A stretch of DNA of 64,000 nt from Paenibacillus sp. Soil522 (GCF_001428245.1 NZ_LMRV01000029.1:1-64000), one strand, 5' to 3'. Shown: positions 52,109 through 63,144, counted from the first letter of the stretch. Notes: generated by a model from the letters alone, not told the origin. Made by a program: numbers and translations.

Positions 52109-53356
52109 ATGGAAAATTTACGCAAACAAGATCCGGAAGTATTAAAAGCGCTAGGTCTTGAGCTTGGTCGTCAACGCGACAACATCGAGCTTATCGCATC
52201 GGAGAACATCGTTAGCGAAGCAGTATTAGAAGCTATGGGAAGCGTACTTACGAATAAATATGCAGAAGGCTACCCAAGCAAACGTTTCTACGGCGGCTGC
52301 GAGCATGTGGATATCGTTGAGGATATCGCCCGCAACCGTGCAAAAGAGCTATTCGGCGCTGAGCATGCGAACGTGCAGCCTCACTCCGGCGCGCAAGCGA
52401 ACATGGCCGTTTACCTTGCAGCTTTGCAGCCTGGCGACACGGTTCTCGGTATGAACCTGGCGCATGGCGGTCACTTGACGCACGGCAGCCCGGTTAACGC
52501 ATCAGGCTTGCTTTACAATTTCGTTGCATACGGCGTGCAAGAGGATTCCTTCACAATCGACTATGAAGAAGTTCGCAAGCTTGCCTTCAAACACCGTCCT
52601 CGTTTGATCGTGGCTGGCGCAAGTGCATACCCGCGCACGATCGATTTCGAAAAGCTTGGTAAAATTGCCAATGACATAGGCGCTTTGTTTATGGTTGATA
52701 TGGCTCACATCGCAGGTTTGGTAGCTGCGGGCCTGCACCCGAGCCCGGTACCGCATGCGCATTTCGTAACGACAACAACGCACAAAACGCTTCGCGGTCC
52801 TCGCGGCGGTATGATCCTTTGTCGTCAGCCTTGGGCGGCGGCAATCGATAAAGCGGTATTCCCAGGCTCGCAAGGCGGACCTTTGATGCATATTATTGCC
52901 GCAAAAGCAGTAGCTTTCGGCGAAGCGCTTAAACCGGAATTCAAGCAATACGCGACAAAAGTCGTCCAAAACGCGAAAGTTCTTTCCGAAGAGCTTATTG
53001 CAAAAGGCTTCAACATCGTTTCAGGCGGTACAGACAACCACTTGATGCTGCTCGACACGCGCAGTCTGAACATTACAGGAAAAGTGGCAGAGCATGTGCT
53101 TGATGAAGTGGGTATCACGGTTAACAAAAACGCGATTCCATTCGATCCGACAAGCCCGTTCGTAACATCCGGCATTCGTATTGGTACGCCGGCAGCGACG
53201 GCTCGCGGCATGGACGAAAAAGCGATGAAGGTTATTGCTGAGGTTATCGCGCTGGTGCTTAACAGCCCGCAAGATCAAGAAGTGCTTGCGAAAGCTCGAG
53301 GTATGGTTCGCGATCTTACTGCGCAATACCCGCTTTACCCGGGCATGACTTACTAA
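52109..53356 (+). CDS. glyA: serine hydroxymethyltransferase
   Basis: 415-residue PLP enzyme that converts serine and tetrahydrofolate to glycine and methylene-THF, the main one-carbon source for purines. [20 protein letters not shown], the substrate region [12 protein letters not shown] and the PLP lysine in [15 protein letters not shown] are diagnostic. Codon use is that of a highly expressed gene. AAGGAGGA precedes the start. glyA is a classical ZTP-riboswitch target, which explains the switch three genes upstream. Confidence 0.96.
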   Translation: MENLRKQDPEVLKALGLELGRQRDNIELIASENIVSEAVLEAMGSVLTNKYAEGYPSKRFYGGCEHVDIVEDIARNRAKELFGAEHANVQPHSGAQANMAVYLAALQPGDTVLGMNLAHGGHLTHGSPVNASGLLYNFVAYGVQEDSFTIDYEEVRKLAFKHRPRLIVAGASAYPRTIDFEKLGKIANDIGALFMVDMAHIAGLVAAGLHPSPVPHAHFVTTTTHKTLRGPRGGMILCRQPWAAAIDKAVFPGSQGGPLMHIIAAKAVAFGEALKPEFKQYATKVVQNAKVLSEELIAKGFNIVSGGTDNHLMLLDTRSLNITGKVAEHVLDEVGITVNKNAIPFDPTSPFVTSGIRIGTPAATARGMDEKAMKVIAEVIALVLNSPQDQEVLAKARGMVRDLTAQYPLYPGMTY

Positions 53357-53372
53357 TCGGTTTTTTCCTTAT

Positions 53373-53415
53373 AAAGACCTATTCGGCGCTTTAGTGCCGG
53401 ATAGGTCTTTTTGCT
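53373..53415 (+). terminator. glyA terminator
   Basis: AAAGACCTAT-T-CGGC and GCCG-G-ATAGGTCTTT arms, then TT. Strong stem after the operon. Confidence 0.9.
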
Positions 53416-53485
53416 TGAGGCGAGGAAAGGGCATTTTGCCGCTTGTTACTATGCGTCTGTAAGATGAATGAAGATTCATTTAAAA

Positions 53486-53527
53486 AGTGGATAAAGCTGT
53501 GGATAAACTGTGGATGATTGTGGATAA
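53486..53527 (+). promoter_or_regulatory. cluster of four DnaA-box-like sequences
   Basis: TGTGGATAA (complement of TTATCCACA) occurs perfectly at 53498-53506 and 53519-53527, and with one mismatch at 53486-53494 (AGTGGATAA) and 53509-53517 (TGTGGATGA). All point the same way, at 10-12 bp steps. Clusters of this sort bind DnaA away from the origin. Confidence 0.75.
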
Positions 53528-53762
53528 AGCAATACTTGGTTATATCTAACATAGAAATCGTGGAATTGTACCCTGTTAGAGGATGCTGTACACTGGAGAT
53601 ATTCTGTTTGGCTTTTTTATGATTAATATCACGAGGCGTCGATTCAATCTTTAAGTCTTAAACCGAACGGATTTGACCGTTTAGGTTTCGTACAAAATTT
53701 CGCCTGTGCGGGAAGCATAACCGGTAATGGCTTGAAGAGCTAGCGCGGGCCGGATTCCAGTA
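53528..53762. other. intergenic, possible structured leader not identified
   Basis: About 235 bp between the DnaA boxes and the mod promoter. The part 53670-53755 is GC-rich with several short complementary segments, but it fits no riboswitch class I know, and it lies upstream of the predicted mod promoter. Confidence 0.3.
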
Positions 53763-53790
53763 TACATTTTCTATGAAATGTAAGTATAAT
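53763..53790 (+). promoter_or_regulatory. modAB promoter with inverted repeat
   Basis: TATAAT (53785-53790) directly follows the perfect dyad TACATTT-N6-AAATGTA (53763-53782), which covers the spacer. It looks like a repressor site; it does not match the E. coli ModE consensus. Confidence 0.5.
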
Positions 53791-53841
53791 TAACACTTGA
53801 TATATTAAAACAAGACAACATAGAGATGTGGAGGATAATAA

Positions 53842-54687
53842 ATGTTAAGATTCGTTAAAAGCAGTATGATGTTGTCTGTTCTCTTAATCTTGTCGCTTTT
53901 ATTGAGTGCGTGCGGAGCGGGTTCCGGATCGCAAACGGCAACCTCTGCGCAATCCCCAGCCGCGAATCAAGCCAGCGAGTCTCCGGCTGAAACAGTGGAG
54001 CTGACCATCTCTGCGGCTGCGAGTTTAACAGACGTTTTGAATGAGATCCAGTCTATTTATGAAACGAAACATAGCGGTATTAAGCTGGTCTTTAACTTTG
54101 GCGCATCGGGGGCGCTGCAGCAGCAAATCGAGCAAGGCGCTCCTGCGGATTTGTTTTTATCGGCAGCAGCCAAAAACATGAAAGCTTTGGTTGATAATCA
54201 ATTGATCGATTCCGAACAGCAGCATCATTTATTGTCAAACGAGCTGGTTGTCGTTGTGCCGTCAGATAGCAAGCTGAACATTGGCAACGAACAGGACTTG
54301 AAAAAAGAAGAAGTGAAAAAAATCGCTATCGGTATTCCGGAGAGCGTGCCTGCCGGTAAGTATGCCCAAGAAGCGCTAACCAATGCTAATTTATCGGATG
54401 CTTTGCAAACCAAAATCGTGCAAGCCAAGGATGTTCGGCAAGTGCTGCAATACACGGAAACAGGCAATGTGGACGCGGGTTTTGTTTACAAGACGGATGC
54501 CCTTGCCTCTGATAATGTAAAAGTTGCGTTCGCCGTTGATCCAAACAGCTATTCTCCGATTAACTATCCGGTAGGTATTGTGAAAGCATCCAAGCATGCT
54601 GAAGAAGCGGAAGAGCTATATGATTTTCTTCAAACAAACGAAGCTTTAGACGTATTTGTAAAATACGGCTTTAAAATCCCAAAATGA
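53842..54687 (+). CDS. modA: molybdate ABC transporter substrate-binding lipoprotein
   Basis: 281-residue lipoprotein: signal with lipobox LLSAC (Cys24), a Ser/Ala/Gln linker, then the ModA fold: LTISAAASLTDVLNEIQSIY, FNFGASGALQQQIEQGAPAD and VDAGFVYKTDAL, with the oxyanion-binding Ser residues of the family. It captures molybdate outside the cell. The stop overlaps modB by four bases. Inserted between glyA and upp, which are closer together in B. subtilis. Confidence 0.93.
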   Translation: MLRFVKSSMMLSVLLILSLLLSACGAGSGSQTATSAQSPAANQASESPAETVELTISAAASLTDVLNEIQSIYETKHSGIKLVFNFGASGALQQQIEQGAPADLFLSAAAKNMKALVDNQLIDSEQQHHLLSNELVVVVPSDSKLNIGNEQDLKKEEVKKIAIGIPESVPAGKYAQEALTNANLSDALQTKIVQAKDVRQVLQYTETGNVDAGFVYKTDALASDNVKVAFAVDPNSYSPINYPVGIVKASKHAEEAEELYDFLQTNEALDVFVKYGFKIPK

Positions 54688-55358
54688 TTTTATTAAGTAT
54701 AGATTGGTTTGAGTTATGGCCTCCTATAGGTTTGTCGCTTCAAGTCACCTTTTTGGCGAGCGTGCTGACGGGAACCATTGGGATTGCTGCAGCCTGGTGG
54801 ATGTCTCGAAAAAAATTCAGTGGAAAGATCGTCCTTGAAACGATATTTATGCTGCCTATGGTGCTTCCGCCTACGGTTGTCGGTTTCTTGCTGCTGGTCA
54901 TATTGGGCAGGAGGAGTGTGGTTGGCCGATTTTTTGAGTGGTTGTTTGCAGCACCCATTATATTTTCGTGGTGGGCTGCGGTTATTGCTGCGATCGTTGT
55001 GGCTTTTCCGCTTGTTTACCAAGCGATGAAAGTCGGCTTCGACTCTGTAGACCGGGACCTGGAAGAAGCAGCAAGGTCGATTGGAGCAAGCGAGTGGCAG
55101 GTTTTCCGGTTCATCACCTTCCCTCTTGCATCGCGATCGGTGCTGTCGGGTTATATTCTCGGGTTCGCCCGTGGATTGGGTGAATTTGGAGCAACGCTTA
55201 TGATTGCCGGGAATATTCCAGGAAGAACGCAAACGATTCCTACTGCTATCTACGTGGCGGTTGATGCAGGTCATTTGACGATGGCATGGGCATGGACGGT
55301 TTGTACAATCGTTATCTCCTTTTTTATGCTGCTGTTAACGGGCAGGTTAAAACGATGA
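54684..55358 (+). CDS. modB: molybdate ABC transporter permease
   Basis: 224-residue permease with five or six helices and the EAA loop EEAARSIGASEWQVFRFITF that docks the ATPase. Typical ModB segments LPMVLPPTVVGFLLLVILG and GFARGLGEFGATLMIAGN are present. Overlaps modA by ATGA. No modC ATPase follows; the next gene is unrelated, so the ATPase must be encoded elsewhere or shared, as is seen in several Bacilli. Confidence 0.93.
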   Translation: MILLSIDWFELWPPIGLSLQVTFLASVLTGTIGIAAAWWMSRKKFSGKIVLETIFMLPMVLPPTVVGFLLLVILGRRSVVGRFFEWLFAAPIIFSWWAAVIAAIVVAFPLVYQAMKVGFDSVDRDLEEAARSIGASEWQVFRFITFPLASRSVLSGYILGFARGLGEFGATLMIAGNIPGRTQTIPTAIYVAVDAGHLTMAWAWTVCTIVISFFMLLLTGRLKR

Positions 55359-55431
55359 GTCTACAACGAAAGCCGCATTTCCAAAAATTGTGTTAATATA
55401 GAGTTACGACGGAATGGCTTGGGAGGATGAG

Positions 55432-56514
55432 ATGGCTCTGGTCTTAACAGTTTTGTTCATTGCTGCAATTCTATTTATTGCAGTGAGCGCAATCATGAAA
55501 TCGAAGGGTAATGGTCGTAACGGCTATTCAGGAGGAACGGGCAGAGGCCCTATTGGCCGGACGAATGTATTTGCGCCTTGGCCGGATGCGGAGCTGCCGC
55601 CGGCGCTCGGCGTACCACACGGTCACCCCGCTAGACCAGCAGCAGAGCGCCTCGAGTCTGCGCTTGGCTTAGACTTTGAAAGCCGCGTAAAGGACCGGGT
55701 ATTAAAGGAGTATCCGAGGATAAAGGATAAAGAATGGGATTGGACTTGGTTTGAGCTGAAGCGTTACTTTCTGATGTGCGGCATCATGCGCGGCGTTCCC
55801 ATGTACAGCAGACAGGCGGATGCGGTCTGGCATGAGATGCTTATGTTCACGAGGGAGTATGAGCAGTTCTGCTCGCGCTTCTGCGGCGAAATGATTCACC
55901 ATGCGCCTCATGCGCCCGGCGCTTCGCCTCATCCGGGAGAGCGGGCCCTGTTCGATTGGGTGTATGGCGAGCTGTTCGGACAGGCGCCGGCAAGCGGCAG
56001 AATATGGGGGGCGTTCTATCGGACCCGAATGCCGGAGCAAAAGCTGGAGGAGCTTGCAGAGTGGAGCGCGGATAAGCTGCGCGATCAATGGTTTAACGTC
56101 AAAGCATCGGCGCGACATGCCGATTTGCATGCATCGGCCAGCTATTTGATCGATCGGGCCAAATCGCAGCTTACGGCAGCCCGGAGCGGCGAATCGCCTT
56201 ACGGAAGAGAACCCGGCTCTGCAAGCGGGTATGGCTACGATCCTGCGCTTGGAGCAACCGGCCTGCTTTCGGGACTGCTCATTTACCACTCCGTATCGCA
56301 TCCTAACGATTTTGCAAAGCAAATGGACCAGGAACAAAACGAGGATGAACGCAAAGCGAACGGCAGCGGTGATTCTACTTATGCCTGCAGCGGGTCCTCT
56401 GATGACGGGAGAGACCATTCAGACGGCGGCTCTGGCGGCGATTCGTCCTGCGGAAGCGGAGGCGGGGACGGCGGCGGGTCTTCTTGCGGCGGAGGCGGCT
56501 GCGGCAGCAGTTGA
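55432..56514 (+). CDS. membrane-anchored glycine-rich domain protein (DUF1399-like)
   Basis: 360-residue protein. One N-terminal helix (about 1-22) and a Gly/Arg linker are followed by a middle domain with DWTWFELKRYFLMCGIMRG and ADAVWHEMLMFTREYEQFCS, then MIHHAPHA, the pattern of glycine-rich-domain (DUF1399) proteins. The C-terminal 60 residues are almost only Gly, Ser, Asp and Cys, ending SSCGGGGCGSS. Start at 55432 after GGGAGGATGAG; an ATG 18 bp upstream overlaps that site. Function unknown. It lies between modAB and upp with no sign of cotranscription with upp, which has its own promoter. Confidence 0.7.
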   Translation: MALVLTVLFIAAILFIAVSAIMKSKGNGRNGYSGGTGRGPIGRTNVFAPWPDAELPPALGVPHGHPARPAAERLESALGLDFESRVKDRVLKEYPRIKDKEWDWTWFELKRYFLMCGIMRGVPMYSRQADAVWHEMLMFTREYEQFCSRFCGEMIHHAPHAPGASPHPGERALFDWVYGELFGQAPASGRIWGAFYRTRMPEQKLEELAEWSADKLRDQWFNVKASARHADLHASASYLIDRAKSQLTAARSGESPYGREPGSASGYGYDPALGATGLLSGLLIYHSVSHPNDFAKQMDQEQNEDERKANGSGDSTYACSGSSDDGRDHSDGGSGGDSSCGSGGGDGGGSSCGGGGCGSS

Positions 56515-56598
56515 GTATATAGGCCAGCTACTTTCATGCAAGTCCCGGTATTTGTTGAGGCTGCCTTCAAAACTCAAGATGCAACCGATAGTTTACAA

Positions 56599-56607
56599 TG
56601 CTATAAT
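56599..56607 (+). promoter_or_regulatory. extended -10 promoter of upp
   Basis: TGCTATAAT about 52 bp before the upp start codon. Confidence 0.5.
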
Positions 56608-56658
56608 ATACGGGATTGTGTCTGGGCCTATAACAACAAACGGGAGGAATACCGCTCC

Positions 56659-57288
56659 ATGAGCAAATTAATCATTTGCGACCATCCGTTAATTCAGCAT
56701 AAGCTGACTTTTATTCGGAATAAAGAGACGAATACGAAAGATTTTCGGGAATTGGTTGACGAAGTCGCTACATTAATGTCATACGAACTTACGAGAGAAA
56801 TACCGCTTGATACGATCAAGGTTCAAACGCCTGTCGCTGAGACGGATGCCAAGGTTGTATCCGGAAGAATGCTCGGCCTTGTGCCTATTCTGCGTGCCGG
56901 ACTTGGCATGGTAGACGGCATATTGAAGCTGATTCCATCCGCAAAAGTGGGCCATATCGGCCTTGCGCGCGATCACGAGACGCTTCAGCCGAAGGAATAT
57001 TATATCAATTTGCCGACGGATGCCCCAAATCGTCTGCTCATCGTCATTGATCCCATGCTTGCAACGGGCGGCTCGGCTATCGCAGCCATCACTTCACTGA
57101 AGAACCACAACTGCGACCAAATTAAATTAATGTGTCTTATAGCTGCTCCGGAGGGCGTGAAGGCGGTACAGGAAGCGCATCCCGATGTCGATATTTATAT
57201 CGCGGCCTTGGATGAGCGTCTGAACGAGAAGGGCTACATCGTCCCGGGTTTAGGAGACGCTGGAGACCGCATGTTCGGTACGAACTAA
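56659..57288 (+). CDS. upp: uracil phosphoribosyltransferase
   Basis: 209-residue PRTase that salvages uracil to UMP. IVVDP-type PRPP loop is [36 protein letters not shown] and the C-terminal [21 protein letters not shown] (uracil site) are typical. Exact family length from the ATG at 56659, which follows GGGAGGA; longer in-frame starts upstream would lie across its promoter. Followed by mnaA and the atp operon, as in B. subtilis, where upp precedes atpI. Confidence 0.95.
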   Translation: MSKLIICDHPLIQHKLTFIRNKETNTKDFRELVDEVATLMSYELTREIPLDTIKVQTPVAETDAKVVSGRMLGLVPILRAGLGMVDGILKLIPSAKVGHIGLARDHETLQPKEYYINLPTDAPNRLLIVIDPMLATGGSAIAAITSLKNHNCDQIKLMCLIAAPEGVKAVQEAHPDVDIYIAALDERLNEKGYIVPGLGDAGDRMFGTN

Positions 57289-57336
57289 CCTGAGCAAGCA
57301 TGAAATTATAATTGGAGTAAATAGGAGTGAGAGCTT

Positions 57337-58485
57337 TTGTCTAAACTGAAGGTAATGACCATTTTCGGAACGCGTCCTGAGGCAGTCAAGATGGCACCTC
57401 TCGTGCTTGAGCTGCAGAAACGCGAAGACGAGATCGAATCGATTGTATGCGTAACGGCGCAGCATCGCCAAATGCTGGACCAGGTTCTTGATTTTTTTGA
57501 GATCCACCCGAACTATGATTTGAATGTCATGAAGGATCGTCAGACGTTAACCGAGACGACTGTACGCGTTCTGGAAGGGCTTGATCCTGTTCTAACGCAA
57601 GCGAAGCCCGATATCGTACTCGTTCACGGCGACACGCAAACGACGTTTCTCGCGAGCTATGCGGCGTTCCTGAAGCAAATACAGGTCGGTCACGTGGAGG
57701 CGGGGCTTCGTACTTGGAACAAGCTTTCTCCGTATCCGGAGGAAATGAATCGGCAGCTTGCCGGCGTGCTCTCTGACGTGCACTTTGCACCGACGGAATG
57801 GTCGGCTAACAATTTGCGCAAAGAGAATAAATCGGATGCTGCTATTTATGTGACCGGAAACACCGCCACTGACGTATTTCAATATACGGTGGACGAATCG
57901 TTCTCGCATCCCGTCATAGATTGGGCGAAGGGTAAACGGATGATTCTCATGACAGCACACCGCAGGGAAGCGCTTGGCGAGCCGCACCGGAACATTTTCC
58001 GTGCCGTAAAGCGGATCGCCGACGAGCATGAGGATGTTGTCATCGTGTACGCGGTGCATCCGAATCCAGCCGTGAGAGAGCCGGCGAATGAAATTTTGGG
58101 CGATCATCCGCGTATTCGCTTGATCGATCCGCTCGACGTATTCGAGTTCCACAATTTCTACCCGCACGCTTATATGATTATGACGGATTCCGGCGGCTTG
58201 CAGGAGGAGGCTCCGTCATTCGGCGTGCCGACGCTGGTGCTTCGCGATACGACCGAGCGTCCGGAGGGCATCGAGGCAGGAACGCTTGAGCTTGTGGGCA
58301 CGGATGAGGAGCTGGTGTACAGCCGGGCGCATGCGTTGCTAACGGATTCCCAGCTGTACGGCCGTATGAGTCTAGCTGCAAATCCGTATGGCGACGGACA
58401 CGCTTCCGAGCGTATTGTAGACGCGATTTTGCATCATTTTGGCAGGTTGAAGCAGCGTCCCGATTCGTTCACACAAAGTTCATAG
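57337..58485 (+). CDS. mnaA: UDP-N-acetylglucosamine 2-epimerase (non-hydrolysing)
   Basis: 382-residue GT-B-like enzyme that converts UDP-GlcNAc to UDP-ManNAc for teichoic acid linkage units and other wall polymers. IFGTRPEAVKMAPLVLELQK, HGDTQTTFLASYAAF, HVEAGLRTWNKLSPYPEEMN and TDSGGLQEEAPSFGVPTLVLR are diagnostic. TTG start with AGGAGTGAG upstream, 48 bp after upp. The C-terminal tail is slightly longer than usual. Confidence 0.94.
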   Translation: MSKLKVMTIFGTRPEAVKMAPLVLELQKREDEIESIVCVTAQHRQMLDQVLDFFEIHPNYDLNVMKDRQTLTETTVRVLEGLDPVLTQAKPDIVLVHGDTQTTFLASYAAFLKQIQVGHVEAGLRTWNKLSPYPEEMNRQLAGVLSDVHFAPTEWSANNLRKENKSDAAIYVTGNTATDVFQYTVDESFSHPVIDWAKGKRMILMTAHRREALGEPHRNIFRAVKRIADEHEDVVIVYAVHPNPAVREPANEILGDHPRIRLIDPLDVFEFHNFYPHAYMIMTDSGGLQEEAPSFGVPTLVLRDTTERPEGIEAGTLELVGTDEELVYSRAHALLTDSQLYGRMSLAANPYGDGHASERIVDAILHHFGRLKQRPDSFTQSS

Positions 58486-58616
58486 TTTTAAAATGATGAA
58501 ATGCTAGCCGCCCAATATACAGCATACAGTAGTACTGTACGGTTTTGGACGCTAAGAATCCTTTATTTACAGGGTTTTTCGAGCTTTCGTTCACTAAATG
58601 TTTGAATTTAAATCAA

Positions 58617-58646
58617 TTGACAAAACTTGAAGCGCTTCGATAAAAT
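58617..58646 (+). promoter_or_regulatory. promoter of the ATP synthase operon
   Basis: TTGACA (58617-58622), an 18-bp spacer and TAAAAT (58641-58646), 27 bp before the first gene. The spacer holds the palindrome GAAGCGCTTC. A second palindrome (TACAGTA-G-TACTGTA) lies at about 58525-58539 after mnaA. Confidence 0.65.
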
Positions 58647-58672
58647 AAATGAGAGTTTTGGAGTGATTCCCT

Positions 58673-58945
58673 ATGGATCGATCCAATAAACAACCATCCG
58701 AGGAAAATCGGAAACCAAGTGAAAGTAGCTTTGGAGATGATCCTTGGCGAGCTATGGGATTGGTCGGCGCCGTTGGAGTCGATCTAGCCGTATGTCTGGG
58801 AGCAGGCTACTGGCTTGGCAATAAAGCTGATAAAGTAAGCGGTACCGAATACTACTCCATCATCGGATTAGTGGCGGGACTTGCGGTCGGCGTTATTACG
58901 ATTTATTTCCTGATTCGGACATTTGTGGGGGGCAAAACGAAATAA
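58673..58945 (+). CDS. AtpZ/AtpI family protein
   Basis: 90-residue protein with a charged N terminus (about 25 residues) and two helices (AVGVDLAVCLGAGYWLG; IIGLVAGLAVGVITIYFLI). AtpZ-type proteins aid assembly of the F1Fo ATP synthase, and some work with AtpI as a Ca2+/Mg2+ channel. First gene of the atp operon; its stop codon overlaps the next start by one base (TAATG). Confidence 0.88.
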   Translation: MDRSNKQPSEENRKPSESSFGDDPWRAMGLVGAVGVDLAVCLGAGYWLGNKADKVSGTEYYSIIGLVAGLAVGVITIYFLIRTFVGGKTK

Positions 58946-59355
58946 TGGACGATTTGTCGGCCCACGTAAAAGCCGTAACAAGATTAACCTTCTTTTTTTT
59001 GTCCGTGTGCTGTTTGGCCTGGGTTTTTCTTCCTGCTTATGAAAGCTGGTGGGGCGGGCTCATGATTGGCGGTGCTGCCAGTCTGCTGAATGCCCGTCAT
59101 TTAGCATGGAAGGTTACGCGGATTGGGGCGAATGCCGCTGCTCAAACAAACCGAAGAGCGAATCTCGGATTTTTTACACGGGCATGTATTGCGCTTCTTG
59201 CAGTAGTCATTGCGATAAAAACTTACACGTTTCAACTTCCTGCGACTGTGGCTGGATTATTTGTTGCGCAATTGGCAACACTCATACTGGGTTTTTTGTC
59301 CAAGCGGAAGTTGATGGCGACCAATTCTACCGACGAAAGGGGTGAAAACAACTAA
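58945..59355 (+). CDS. atpI: ATP synthase subunit I (AtpI)
   Basis: 136-residue four-helix membrane protein that helps assemble the c-ring. LTFFFLSVCCLAWVFLPAY begins the first helix; WWGGLMIGGAASLLNARHL is a typical family segment. It overlaps both neighbours by one base, so the first three genes are translationally coupled. AtpI sequences are poorly conserved; the call rests on size, helices and position before atpB. Confidence 0.85.
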   Translation: MDDLSAHVKAVTRLTFFFLSVCCLAWVFLPAYESWWGGLMIGGAASLLNARHLAWKVTRIGANAAAQTNRRANLGFFTRACIALLAVVIAIKTYTFQLPATVAGLFVAQLATLILGFLSKRKLMATNSTDERGENN

Positions 59356-60116
59356 TGGATCATATTTTTCCAACGGTTCATTTAGCTGGCATTAAGTTTG
59401 ATTTGGCTGCCATCTATATGATCATCATCACTAGCGTTATCGTATTCGTATTGGCGCGGTTAGCCGTAAGAAACTTATCCGTCACCAACCCTACGAAGAT
59501 GCAAAACTTCATGGAGTGGGTCATCGAATTCGTTATCGGCATTATCGGCACCTCGATGGATCTTAAAAAAGGCCGTCCATACCTGATTTTGGGAATCACC
59601 TTGATTATGTACATTTTTGTAGGCGATATGCTCGGCTTGCCGTTCGGTATCATTACGGAAGTACATCATGGCGCAACCGTTTTCGGCATGGAGCTTGATT
59701 TGAAAGGTGCAGAGGAAGGCCACGTGGCATGGTGGAAGTCGCCGACTGCGGATGTAGCGGTCACGGGTGCACTGACGGTAATCGTTATCCTGCTGACACA
59801 TATTGAGGGTCTTCGACTTAATAGGAAACACTACTTAAAGCATTACATCGAACCGCACTGGGGATTTTTGCCGCTCGCTCTAATTAAGGAAGTGTCGAAA
59901 CCGTTGTCGCTTGCACTGCGTCTTTACGGTAACATTTTCGCGGGCGAAGTGATGATTTCCGTCATCTTGGGCATGGGCGTCTTTGGACTTCCTGCGCTCG
60001 TTGTATGGCAAGGCTTCAGTATGTTTATTGGGGCTATCCAGGCATTCGTATTCTGTATGCTGACGATGGTATACATGTCGCAATCGATTGTGCATGAAGA
60101 GCATGGAGAGCATTAA
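59355..60116 (+). CDS. atpB: ATP synthase subunit a
   Basis: 253-residue Fo subunit forming the proton half-channels. The essential Arg lies in PLSLALRLYGNIFAGEVM; EVSKPLSL and QAFVFCMLTMVYMSQSI are typical of the last helices. Five to six helices and standard length. GGGTGAAAACAACTA lies before the overlapping ATG. Followed by a 93-bp gap and atpE. Confidence 0.95.
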   Translation: MDHIFPTVHLAGIKFDLAAIYMIIITSVIVFVLARLAVRNLSVTNPTKMQNFMEWVIEFVIGIIGTSMDLKKGRPYLILGITLIMYIFVGDMLGLPFGIITEVHHGATVFGMELDLKGAEEGHVAWWKSPTADVAVTGALTVIVILLTHIEGLRLNRKHYLKHYIEPHWGFLPLALIKEVSKPLSLALRLYGNIFAGEVMISVILGMGVFGLPALVVWQGFSMFIGAIQAFVFCMLTMVYMSQSIVHEEHGEH

Positions 60117-60146
60117 TAGGGCTTCAAACCAGAGGATAACGACTAA

Positions 60147-60434
<288 letters not shown>

Positions 60435-60572
60435 TATTAAGCAATCACACATGGCGGGGAGAGTGGGTTTACCTCCGCGCCTTCCTTTTTGTTCAGTCCT
60501 CCGGGCTGGCAAGTTATACGCACCATGAGTTTGGTTTAAATCGTGTTAAGCTATGGAAAGGAGTGACGTTTT

Positions 60573-61055
60573 TTGGAAATCGTATGGTCGACGTTTATCA
60601 TCCAGCTGGTTGCGTTTCTGATTCTTCTGTTCTTGCTTAAGCGCTACGCGTTCGGACCTTTGCTGAGCATTATGGAACAACGCAAGCAATTCGTTGCGGA
60701 CCAGATCAATAATGCGGAAGCAAGCCGTCAGCAAGCTGAGCAGCAGTTGGAGCAACAGAAACAAGCACTTCAGGAAGCTCGTAAAGAAGCTTATGACATC
60801 ATCGAGCAAGCGAAGGCTACCAGCTCGAAACAAGCAGAAGATATTATTCAGGTTGCAAAATCCGAGTCGAGTCGTCTGAAGGACGAAGCGGTTAAAGATA
60901 TCGAGAGCGAGAAAAACAAAGCGGTTGCTGCTCTTCGCGAAGAGGTTGGCGGCATCTCTGTTAAAATTGCTTCGAAAATTATCGAGCAGCAAGTTGATGA
61001 GAAGTCCCAGGAGAAGCTGGTTGACCAATACCTGAAAGAGGTAGGAAGCAAATGA
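60573..61055 (+). CDS. atpF: ATP synthase subunit b
   Basis: 160-residue stator subunit: one N-terminal helix (IIQLVAFLILLFLLKRYAFG), then a long charged coiled coil (NNAEASRQQAEQQLEQQKQA) that reaches F1. TTG start with AAAGGAGTGA upstream. The stop overlaps atpH by four bases (ATGA). Confidence 0.95.
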   Translation: MEIVWSTFIIQLVAFLILLFLLKRYAFGPLLSIMEQRKQFVADQINNAEASRQQAEQQLEQQKQALQEARKEAYDIIEQAKATSSKQAEDIIQVAKSESSRLKDEAVKDIESEKNKAVAALREEVGGISVKIASKIIEQQVDEKSQEKLVDQYLKEVGSK

Positions 61056-61591
61056 GCCGGGATACCGTGGTAGCGAAGCGCTACGCTAAAGCACTGTTTG
61101 AGCTTGCGCAGGAGCAAAGCATCGTTTCACAAGTGGGTGAGCAGCTGAAGCTTGTCGTTGATACTTTGGGGAAAGAACCGGAAGCTTCTAAATTTCTGGA
61201 TCTTCCAAGTATCGATCCGGCGAAAAAGATTGCCGTGTTCAAAGGATCGTTCGGCGATCAGATATCCGCGCTGCTGCTTCACACGCTTGAACTTCTTATT
61301 ATCCGCGGACGCCAAGATCTCATTGCCGATGTATACAAGGCGTATACCAAAGTTGCCGGAGAATCGCTCGGTCAAGCTCAAGCAACGGTATATACAGCCA
61401 AGTCATTAACGGGTGCAGAGTTGTCTGAAGTGGAAATCATCTTCGGCAAGTTGAGCGGCAAGAAGATCGTTGCTGAGCAAATTGTTGATTCATCTTTACT
61501 CGGCGGCGTGCAAGTACGCATCGGCGACCGCCTTTATGACGGCAGCTTGTCCGGCAAGCTGGAGCGTTTACAAAAATCGTTTAAAATCTAA
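61052..61591 (+). CDS. atpH: ATP synthase subunit delta
   Basis: 179-residue stator protein linking subunit b to F1. VAKRYAKALFELAQEQSI is the N-terminal signature, and LLGGVQVRIGDRLYDGSLSG the C-terminal one. Standard length. Starts within the atpF stop, so the two are translationally coupled. Confidence 0.95.
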   Translation: MSRDTVVAKRYAKALFELAQEQSIVSQVGEQLKLVVDTLGKEPEASKFLDLPSIDPAKKIAVFKGSFGDQISALLLHTLELLIIRGRQDLIADVYKAYTKVAGESLGQAQATVYTAKSLTGAELSEVEIIFGKLSGKKIVAEQIVDSSLLGGVQVRIGDRLYDGSLSGKLERLQKSFKI

Positions 61592-61601
61592 TGCATTGTA
61601 G

Positions 61602-63131
<1,530 letters not shown>

Positions 63132-63144
63132 AAATAAAAAGCCA

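Noticed and set aside
53600..53760. Moco or c-di-GMP riboswitch before modA
   Set aside because: Conserved aptamer sequences of these classes are missing, and the region lies upstream of the predicted mod promoter.
53763..53782. ModE-binding site
   Set aside because: The dyad TACATTT-N6-AAATGTA does not match the ModE consensus and no modE-like gene is visible.
58627..58640. CcpA cre site in the atp promoter
   Set aside because: Four mismatches to the cre consensus after alignment on the central CG; kept only as an unassigned palindrome.
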